11,860 bases of DNA, taken from assembly GCA_900550205.1 (NCBI GenBank), contig URRJ01000055.1, forward strand, positions 1 to 11,860, written 5' to 3'. The notes beneath the pieces are model-generated. The model was not told the origin of the DNA. It did no database searches and worked only from the letters and a program-made list of their open reading frames with translations. The translations under genes were made by a program, and so were the position numbers. How positions within the stretch are numbered: position 1 is the first letter of the stretch; each line of letters starts with the position of its first letter. Source of the stretch: an uncultured Collinsella sp. Its GTDB lineage: Bacteria > Actinomycetota > Coriobacteriia > Coriobacteriales > Coriobacteriaceae. Positions 7,216-11,860 of this stretch are shown in pieces.

Positions 7216-8493
7216 TTAGGCGCTGTATTTGTTGGCCTCGCCAAAGGTGCCAGCCTCGACGATCCAGCCATCCTTCATGATGACGTCCATGTTGTCGGTG
7301 TTGAGCACGTGGATGTCGGCGGCGACGTCACCGTCGACGACCAGCAGGTCGGCGCACTTGCCGGCCTCGATGGAACCGGTCTCGTCCTCGATGTGGCACA
7401 TCTTGGCACCGTTGAGGGTGGCGCAGGTGATGGTCTCGACCGGGGTGAAGCCGATCTTGTCGACGAACTCGTACATCTCCTCGATGGAGCAGGTGCCGTA
7501 CGGGGTGACGAAGGAGAAGGAGTCGGAGCCGATCGTCATGACAACGCCGCGCTTCTTGGCCTCGCGCAGGCAGTCGTAGTTGCGCTGCAGCTCCTTCTCG
7601 ACCAGGGTGCCCTCGTACTTGTCGTGCAGCTCGGGGACGTAGACGGGCGGATAGGTGGCGTACCAGGTGGGCAGGAAGGCGATCGTCGGGGTGAAGAAGG
7701 TGCCCTGCTCGGCCATGAGGTCCATGGTGCGCTCATCGATATCGAAGCCGTGAATCAGCTGCTCGCAGCCAAAGCGAACGGAATCGTAGGCAGCGGCGTG
7801 GTTGTTGTAGCAGTGGCTCCACACGGGGATGCCGACCATCTTTGCCTCTTCGACTACGGCCTGGATCTCCTCGGAGCAATAGTGCTGGTCGCGACCGGAG
7901 TCCCAGCGCCAGATGCCGCCACCGGTAGCCCAGATCTTGATGGCATCGGGGTTCTCGCGCAGGCGACGACGGACGGCCTTGCGCAGATCCCAAGGACCGT
8001 CGACCTGGTCGCCCCAGGGATGGGATTCCTTGTTGAGCTCCTGGGTGCAGTGGTGGGAGTCACCGTGGCCGGCAACGCGGCAGAAGCCGAGGCCGGTGGC
8101 CAGAACGCGCGGGCCCTTAAAGACGCCCTTGTCGATGCAGTCACGGATCTGGATACCAAAGCGGCCGATCTCGCAGACAGTGGTGAGGCCGTGAGTGAGG
8201 CAGTCGTAGGCCTGCTTGACGGCGACGGCCTGCTTCTCGAGGAGCGGCTGCATGACCCAATCGGTGTCATCGTCGGTCAGGTTGCCCGAGAAGTGCAGAT
8301 GGGTGTCGATCAGGCCGGGAAGGACGGTCTTGCCGGCGGCGTCGATGACCTCAACGCCCTCGGGAAGGTCCTGCATAGTGCCGGCGTACTCGATCTTGCC
8401 GTTGTCGTCGACGAGAACGAGGGAGTTCTCGACCGGCTCGGCACCGGTACCGTCGATGAGCTTGCCGCCAACGATTGCATACTTAGTGGACAT
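7216..8493 (-). CDS. Metal-dependent amidohydrolase (prolidase/imidazolonepropionase-like)
   Basis: This 425-residue enzyme has a full amidohydrolase TIM-barrel ligand set: H65-L-H67 in GLIDTHLHF, K186 (AIKIWATGGG, likely carboxylated bridging lysine), H227 (PVWSHCY), H248 (QLIHGF) and D324 (TIGSDSF). The small beta-sandwich domain is split between residues 1-58 and about 370-425, ending with the usual GSIEAGKCADLLVVDGD block. Related enzymes hydrolyse Xaa-Pro or other dipeptides, N-acyl amino acids or imidazolones. The exact substrate cannot be read here, but co-location with an amino-acid permease favours an amino-acid derivative or small peptide. Codons are strongly biased to G/C-ending forms and AAGGAGG sits optimally before ATG, suggesting high expression. 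About a dozen cysteines are present, many outside the metal site. It is encoded 131 bp downstream of the permease; that gap contains structured sequence but no obvious terminator. Confidence 0.9.
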   Translation of the reverse strand: MSTKYAIVGGKLIDGTGAEPVENSLVLVDDNGKIEYAGTMQDLPEGVEVIDAAGKTVLPGLIDTHLHFSGNLTDDDTDWVMQPLLEKQAVAVKQAYDCLTHGLTTVCEIGRFGIQIRDCIDKGVFKGPRVLATGLGFCRVAGHGDSHHCTQELNKESHPWGDQVDGPWDLRKAVRRRLRENPDAIKIWATGGGIWRWDSGRDQHYCSEEIQAVVEEAKMVGIPVWSHCYNNHAAAYDSVRFGCEQLIHGFDIDERTMDLMAEQGTFFTPTIAFLPTWYATYPPVYVPELHDKYEGTLVEKELQRNYDCLREAKKRGVVMTIGSDSFSFVTPYGTCSIEEMYEFVDKIGFTPVETITCATLNGAKMCHIEDETGSIEAGKCADLLVVDGDVAADIHVLNTDNMDVIMKDGWIVEAGTFGEANKYSA

Positions 8494-8523
8494 GGTTCCT
8501 CCTTATGGATCCATATAGTGGGC

Positions 8524-8561
8524 GAGGCCGTGTTGGGTTAAGGCCTCACAAAGCTACCCAA
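8524..8561 (-). promoter_or_regulatory. Candidate H-type pseudoknot in the leader of the amidohydrolase gene
   Basis: In minus-strand RNA order, UUGGGU (8561-8556) can pair with ACCCAA (8538-8533), and GAGGCC (8547-8542) with GGCCUC (8529-8524). The two stems interleave (a b a' b'), with connecting segments of 8, 3 and 3 nt. The element ends 30 nt before the start codon and is followed by a 12-bp palindrome (8504-8515) and the AAGGAGG ribosome binding site. Pairing is exact for both 6-bp stems. A functional role is inferred. Confidence 0.4.
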
Positions 8562-8575
8562 GTGGTGCCGGGTTC

Positions 8576-8604
8576 GGTGCGCGGGAGAGAGGGCCCCACG
8601 CACC
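8576..8604 (-). promoter_or_regulatory. GC-rich hairpin in the permease-amidohydrolase intergenic region
   Basis: On the minus strand GGTGCGTGGG (8604-8595) pairs with CCCGCGCACC (8585-8576), 10 bp with one G-U, around a 9-nt loop. There is no T-run after it, so it is unlikely to be an intrinsic terminator. It could be a processing or mRNA-stability element that separates the expression levels of the two genes. Confidence 0.5.
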
Positions 8605-8624
8605 CGATCCGCCCCGGCTAGGCG

Positions 8625-10076
8625 TTACTTTTTGCGGGAATTGGTGAAAGCCATGAGGGCCAGGCCAATAGCCAACCAGCCGATCACGATGCTCCACTCC
8701 ACCATGTTGAGGGAGGCGGGAGAGAACGGAATCACGAGCAGGCCGATGATGATGGCGCAGGCAGCGATAGCGAGGCCGATGCCAAACTTGCCGCCGGGCA
8801 CCTCGTAGGGACGAGGCAGGTCGGGCTCGGTGAAGCGCATGCGCAGGCAGGCGAGGGCAACCATACCGCAGGAGAAAATGAAGGCGAGAGCCGACACGTT
8901 GGTCAGAGGGATGAGCATGTTCTTGCCCAGGAACGGACCGATGACGGTGATAACGCCCAGAACGACGCAGGCGAGCTTGGGAGCGCCGGACTTGGGGTCG
9001 ACCTCGGCGAACTTCTCGGGCAGTTGGCCCTTGCGGCCCATGGCGAGCATGATGCGGCTCGTGGCGCCGTAGAAGGAGTTCATCGGGCCCATGGGTCCAA
9101 GCGTGGCGATGACGAGCATGGCCAGGTACAGAAGCATGTTGATGCCCTTGAGGCAGGCAAGCGCGGGAACCGGGCTCTTAACAAACTCATGCCAGTCGAG
9201 GATGGTGCCGAACGAGTAGATGCAGACCATGTAGAAGCCGCCGGCGGCCAGCAGGGCCAGGGAGATGATCTTGCCGAACTTGTTCCAGTTGAGGCCCTCG
9301 GCTGCTTCCTCAGCCTGCTGAGGAATGGTGTCGAAACCGGCGTAGAAGAACGGGGTCAGAACCAGGACCGACACGATGCCGGCGAACAGGCTGGCGCCCT
9401 CGGTAGCGGCCTTGCCGCCGCCAGCGCCGGTGACCTGGGAGAACACGGGCATGGCGTTGTCCGGCGAGCCGGTGAACAGCGAGACGCCCATGGCGAGCAG
9501 CATGCCGCAGAGCAGGGCCTTGGTCAGGAAGGCCTGGAGCTTGGCGGCCGAACTGGCACCGCGGAAGTTGAGGAAGATGACGTAGGCTGCAAAGCCGAGC
9601 GCGATCAGCGTCGGGAACAGGTAAACGTCGGCGCCCAGGATGGTGTAGAGCTTGACGGCGCGCAGCCACTCAAGACCGGGCAGGCTGCCGAACATCTCGG
9701 ACACGAGGGTCGAGATGGCGATGGCCTCCCACGGGCACAGGATACCGTTGCCCAGGGCCAAAAGCCAACCGGTGATGTAGCTCAGCGTACGGCCAAAGCT
9801 ACGATCAACATACTCGACGATGCCGCCCGAGATGGGGATAGCAGCCGTGAGCTCGCCGAAAACAGCTCCGACGGGCACGAGGAAGATTGCACCCAAGAGG
9901 AATGCGATCATAGCGGGAACGGGACCGCCGCCCACGACCATCCAGTCGCCAACCTGCAGAACCCAACCGGTACCGATGATGGCACCGAAACCGATGGTGA
10001 AGAAGTTCCAGAGCGAAAGCGTTTTCTTCATGCCGCCGTTATCCTCGACTGCAACTTCTGCGTTCTTGTCCGCCAT
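8625..10076 (-). CDS. APC-family amino-acid permease
   Basis: The product has 483 residues and about 12 hydrophobic segments. Helix 1 contains the APC-superfamily motif FGAIIGTGWV (about 30-39), the unwound substrate-binding glycine segment. FGELTAAIPISGGIVEYVDRSFG follows helix 2 (about 73-95), the conserved cytoplasmic loop of the family, and TPFFYAGFDTIPQQAEE (about 246-262) matches the helix 6 region where these carriers bind substrate and gate. The C-terminus ends in TNSRKK. It should import an amino acid or related amine, coupled to a proton or by exchange, at the cytoplasmic membrane. ATG at 10076 is chosen because AGGAGGGG lies just upstream; the longer in-frame ATG at 10115 would start before that site and add 13 charged residues. 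With the amidohydrolase downstream it forms a plausible uptake and catabolic unit. Codon use is similarly biased. Confidence 0.92.
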   Translation of the reverse strand: MADKNAEVAVEDNGGMKKTLSLWNFFTIGFGAIIGTGWVLQVGDWMVVGGGPVPAMIAFLLGAIFLVPVGAVFGELTAAIPISGGIVEYVDRSFGRTLSYITGWLLALGNGILCPWEAIAISTLVSEMFGSLPGLEWLRAVKLYTILGADVYLFPTLIALGFAAYVIFLNFRGASSAAKLQAFLTKALLCGMLLAMGVSLFTGSPDNAMPVFSQVTGAGGGKAATEGASLFAGIVSVLVLTPFFYAGFDTIPQQAEEAAEGLNWNKFGKIISLALLAAGGFYMVCIYSFGTILDWHEFVKSPVPALACLKGINMLLYLAMLVIATLGPMGPMNSFYGATSRIMLAMGRKGQLPEKFAEVDPKSGAPKLACVVLGVITVIGPFLGKNMLIPLTNVSALAFIFSCGMVALACLRMRFTEPDLPRPYEVPGGKFGIGLAIAACAIIIGLLVIPFSPASLNMVEWSIVIGWLAIGLALMAFTNSRKK

Positions 10077-10436
10077 TGTTCCCCTCCTTTCCTTTTTGAC
10101 GCCCCTTGACGTCACCCCTTGCGCGGTCTGTTTTGCCGCGCTCTTTTATTTCGTGGCTTTAAGATACGGCCTTGGCGCAGCAGCTCCGCTTGTAGCTCGA
10201 CCGAAGGCAGAACTGCAAAACGAGCGGCGCCGTTTTTGGGACGAACGGCACGGTTTGCCGCTCATTGTTGCCGCCCGTCCGACGGGCGTACGCTCATCGG
10301 ACGCATATAGAGATGTTTTTGAGGCCGTGTGTTTTGCGCCTTTCGTACCGTTTACCGAGCTTTTGACGCGCAGACCCATTTGTTGCACATCTTTTTTGTA
10401 GGATGGACAGGTTATACATGAGACAAGGCGGTACGA
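10077..10436. other. 360-bp divergent intergenic region rich in inverted repeats
   Basis: No convincing gene lies here. The region separates the minus-strand permease from the plus-strand C39-like gene and must hold both promoters. No consensus -35/-10 pair stands out on either strand. TTGACG at 10363 (plus) has only a weak partner. Visible structures include GCGCGG/CCGCGC (10121-10126/10136-10141), a nested hairpin (10222-10263), a 17-bp palindrome (10272-10288) and the inverted repeat 10338-10350/10429-10441. Near the permease start, forward CCCCTTG recurs at 10102 and 10115 around a TGACGTCA palindrome (10107-10114). Confidence 0.7.
10215..10302 (-). promoter_or_regulatory. Structured leader candidate upstream of the permease: alternative pairings plus terminator-like hairpin
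   Basis: On the minus strand the outer stem GAGCGGC (10263-10257) pairs with GCCGCTC (10228-10222), enclosing a second stem GCCGTT/AACGGC (10249-10244/10234-10229). It is followed at once by GTTTTG, a short U-tract. Just upstream the palindrome CGCCCGTC-G-GACGGGCG (10288-10272) competes with a GTCCGA/TCGGAC pairing (10302-10297/10282-10277). Competing stems ahead of a terminator-like hairpin are the layout of an attenuator or riboswitch. I recognise no known class, and transcription of this region is assumed. Confidence 0.35.
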
Positions 10437-10441
10437 ATGGC
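10338..10441 (+). promoter_or_regulatory. 13-bp inverted repeat whose second arm covers the start codon of the C39-like gene
   Basis: GCCTTTCGTACCG (10338-10350) is complementary to CGGTACGAATGGC (10429-10441) with a single mismatch. The second arm includes ATG 10437-10439 and the end of the ribosome-binding region. If the transcript starts upstream of 10338, the stem would bury the initiation site. The 78-nt loop is AT-richer than its surroundings. Confidence 0.4.
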
Positions 10442-11471
10442 ATACGGATACAACGACGGTGATCAACGGCGACAAAGCGTTCGCCTTGCTGGCCGTACCA
10501 CGCCGACGCCCAGAAGTGCCACGAGCAGCAATCCGCAACGTCCTCAAGAGCAACCCAGGCCTTCGTCTCGGCAGCAGGCAAGCAGAACGCGGCAGAGTGG
10601 CCGTCTGAGCACGGGCACAAGCGCGCAGCAAGATAGCCGCTTGGGCGCGCGCACTCGACAGCGTCAGGCCGAGGTTCCGCAACTGCGCCGCAACGGCGCA
10701 CGTCAGCCCGGCATCCATATCAACCGCTTCTTTTCGCATCCCCAAGGCGGACGCGACGGCAAGCCCTACCGCTCGACATCGCACGCGAATGCCCCCGCCC
10801 TGCCGGCTCGTCGACTTCGCCTCGCACTGTGCTCTATCCTTACCTGTCTGGTCTTTGTGCTTATGAGCTCCTGTATGTCCCACGGTTCGGCCGGTCTCGA
10901 GCCCACCGCCGAGGACAAGCTGCTCAAGGCCCCCGTCGCACCCGGTTATTCTTTCGCCTTTTCGACCCCACGCTCGCAATGGCAAGCCGGCACGATGCCC
11001 CATATCTATCAGATCGACCCTGCGTGGTCGGAGCTGCCTTACGCCGGCGGCACCATCCGCCAAAATGCCTGCGGGCCTACGTGCCTCACCATGGTCTATA
11101 TCTTTAAGACGGGACGCACCGATATGACCCCCGTCGATATGTGCGCGCTTTCTGAGGCGGGCAATTACGCCCCCACCGGTGCAACCGAATGGTCGTTTAT
11201 GACGAGCGGCGCATGGCAGTTGGGACTTAACGGAACGGAGCTCCATAACGATCGCGACTCTATGACTCAGGCGCTGCGTTCGGGAGCGCCCGTCATCGCC
11301 GCCGTTCGGCCGGGCACCTTTACCAACGTGGGCCACTACATTGTGCTTTACGGTATTGACGACGCCGACCAGATTGGCGTCTACGACCCCAACTCGGCCA
11401 GCCGCAGCGCCCGCCGTTGGGGCGCCGTAGAGGTCCTCAATGAAGCCGAAGCCATGTGGGCCTACTACTAG
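10437..11471 (+). CDS. Membrane-anchored C39-like cysteine peptidase domain protein
   Basis: This 344-residue protein has three parts. Residues 1-125 are low-complexity and rich in Arg, Gln, Ser and Pro, probably disordered and cytoplasmic. Residues about 127-146 are one hydrophobic segment ending LMSSC. Residues about 185-344 match the Peptidase_C39_2 type papain-like fold: Q209 before NACGPTCLTMVY (catalytic C212), GHYIVLYGI (H300) and VYDPNS (D317). The domain should lie outside the cell and cleave, or merely bind, peptides or cell-wall-linked substrates. MSSC is a poor lipobox and the long preceding tail argues against a lipoprotein, so a type II anchor is likelier. AAGGCGG upstream of ATG 10437 is a modest ribosome binding site. 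No in-frame start lies close to the membrane segment. It is the only plus-strand gene here and appears monocistronic. Confidence 0.82.
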   Translation: MAYGYNDGDQRRQSVRLAGRTTPTPRSATSSNPQRPQEQPRPSSRQQASRTRQSGRLSTGTSAQQDSRLGARTRQRQAEVPQLRRNGARQPGIHINRFFSHPQGGRDGKPYRSTSHANAPALPARRLRLALCSILTCLVFVLMSSCMSHGSAGLEPTAEDKLLKAPVAPGYSFAFSTPRSQWQAGTMPHIYQIDPAWSELPYAGGTIRQNACGPTCLTMVYIFKTGRTDMTPVDMCALSEAGNYAPTGATEWSFMTSGAWQLGLNGTELHNDRDSMTQALRSGAPVIAAVRPGTFTNVGHYIVLYGIDDADQIGVYDPNSASRSARRWGAVEVLNEAEAMWAYY

Positions 11472-11481
11472 TCATTGGGGA
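11472..11481 (+). repeat. Partial copy of the flanking direct repeat, abutting the C39-like stop codon
   Basis: TCATTGGGGA starts on the base after the TAG stop and is repeated 13 bp later as the beginning of the full copy at 11485. It looks like a truncated or slipped duplicate of that repeat. Confidence 0.7.
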
Positions 11482-11484
11482 TAA

Positions 11485-11507
11485 TCATTGGGGACAGACT
11501 TAAATGA
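11485..11507 (+). repeat. 23-bp direct repeat, left copy (REP-like)
   Basis: The sequence begins TCATTGGGGACAG and ends ACTTAAATGA. It is identical over 23 bp to 11790-11812, 305 bp away. The two copies flank the 62-bp tandem array. The TTGGGGACAG...TTAAATGA form resembles palindromic repeats associated with RAYT (REP-associated tyrosine) transposases. No transposase is in the window. Confidence 0.85.
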
Positions 11508-11537
11508 GTAGCCCCAGGCTGCCAGGAACTGCCGACA

Positions 11538-11723
11538 CGGAAAGCGCATCCCATTTTGGAGCTCAATAGCGGGATGCACTTTCCGTTAGCGGCCCGTTTG
11601 GGAAACTACGTTCCACTTTCCGGCAACATTCCGGGATGCATTTTCCGGTTGAGGCCCTCAAGGGAAACTATGTCCCATGTTGGACGCTCATTCTGGGATG
11701 CGCTTTCCGCAGTTGATTGATGC
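11538..11723 (+). repeat. Three tandem 62-bp repeat units with internal inverted repeats
   Basis: Units start at 11538, 11600 and 11662. Landmark GGGATGC occurs at 11571, 11633 and 11695, exactly 62 bp apart, always followed by two variable bases and TTTCCG. Each unit opens (C/G)GGAAA and its first arm is wholly or partly complementary to the GGGATGC-nn-TTTCC arm. In unit 1 the arms match at 13 of 14 bases around an 18-nt loop. The first arm of unit 1 (11538-11553) and the last arm of unit 3 (11694-11709) are perfect 16-bp inverted repeats. Units are contiguous with no unique spacers. The array has no ORF of note. Its function is unknown. Confidence 0.85.
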
Positions 11724-11789
11724 GGGCTTTAAGGACTGTTCCAAGCTGCCAGCAGAAAAGGAACGTCCCCAAGTGCCGGGTTTCCGCAG

Positions 11790-11832
11790 TCATTGGGGAC
11801 AGACTTAAATGACTAGTCTTTTAAGAACGTCC
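11790..11832 (+). repeat. 23-bp direct repeat, right copy, forming a degenerate long palindrome
   Basis: The first 23 bases are identical to 11485-11507. Here the copy continues into GACTAGTC (11811-11818), the centre of an imperfect palindrome: CTTAA/TTAAG and GGAC/GTCC pair across it, separated by a 3-nt mismatch. GTCCCCAA at 11765-11772 can also pair with TTGGGGAC at 11793-11800. The form suits a REP/BIME-like hairpin in which this copy kept both halves and the left copy only one. Confidence 0.7.
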
Positions 11833-11860
11833 ATTACAGTCGAAATTGTCAGCCCGGGAC

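Noticed and set aside
7168..8541. 457-residue plus-strand open frame
   Set aside because: It is antisense to the amidohydrolase. The Val/Gly/Asp-rich composition reflects the complement of strongly biased codons.
9024..10109. 361-residue plus-strand open frame
   Set aside because: It is antisense to the permease and has a hydrophilic, domain-free translation.
10077..10115. Longer N-terminus for the permease from ATG 10115
   Set aside because: It would translate through the AGGAGGGG ribosome binding site, which clearly serves ATG 10076.
10121..10152. Plus-strand terminator (GCGCGG/CCGCGC followed by TCTTTTATTT)
   Set aside because: No plus-strand gene ends upstream of it. It could only stop antisense transcription, so it is recorded as a hairpin in the leader rather than called a terminator.
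10146..11336. 396-residue minus-strand open frame
   Set aside because: It is antisense to the C39-like gene, whose catalytic motifs are intact on the plus strand. No ribosome binding site or known domain is visible.
11538..11723. Tandem repeats considered as a CRISPR array
   Set aside because: The units are contiguous with no unique spacers, the repeats are 62 bp and diverged, and no cas gene is nearby.
11472..11860. Insertion sequence
   Set aside because: No transposase reading frame lies between or beside the repeats. At most it is a non-autonomous element.

Overview
The window looks like chromosome from a high-GC Gram-positive anaerobe, most probably a Coriobacteriia member such as Collinsella. 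That is inferred from strongly G/C-ending codons, AGGAGG-type ribosome binding sites, paired GHKL/LytTR signalling genes, a UMF1-type transporter and the absence of Gram-negative features. No taxonomic marker is complete here. All genes but one lie on the minus strand.

Read in the direction of transcription, from high to low coordinates, the minus strand carries four blocks. First, an APC-family amino-acid permease (10076-8625) with a long, fold-rich leader, followed by a metal-dependent amidohydrolase of the prolidase/imidazolonepropionase type (8493-7216). Together they look like an uptake-and-hydrolysis unit for an amino-acid-like compound or small peptide. A hairpin terminator lies at 7131-7157. 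Second, a LytS-like histidine kinase (7104-5713) and its LytTR response regulator (5674-4940). Third, a cytosolic zinc-dependent phospholipase C-like protein (4848-3904) and a UMF1/Atg22-type MFS transporter (3802-2552). Fourth, after another terminator-like hairpin (2391-2426), a family 2-like glycosyltransferase (2369-1182) that overlaps a second GHKL histidine kinase (1185 to the window edge) by ATGA.

The second kinase is a paralogue of the first, but its reading frame changes identity near base 75. After the first ATP-binding glycine box it continues in frame into a segment that reads as elongation factor Ts (IEVNSQTDFVAKNE). This is either an assembly chimera or a real gene-breaking rearrangement, and it is the most striking anomaly in the window.

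The only plus-strand gene (10437-11471) encodes a membrane-anchored C39-like cysteine peptidase with a long arginine/glutamine/serine-rich cytoplasmic tail. Its start codon lies in one arm of a 13-bp inverted repeat.

Downstream of it, 11472-11860 has no gene but is dense in repeats. Three tandem units with a period of exactly 62 bp, each with inverted-repeat arms, are bracketed by a 16-bp perfect inverted repeat. The array is in turn flanked by two identical 23-bp direct repeats resembling the palindromic REP sequences associated with RAYT transposases. Several intergenic RNA-like structures, notably a candidate pseudoknot just upstream of the amidohydrolase, are not explained by the genes and are described separately.
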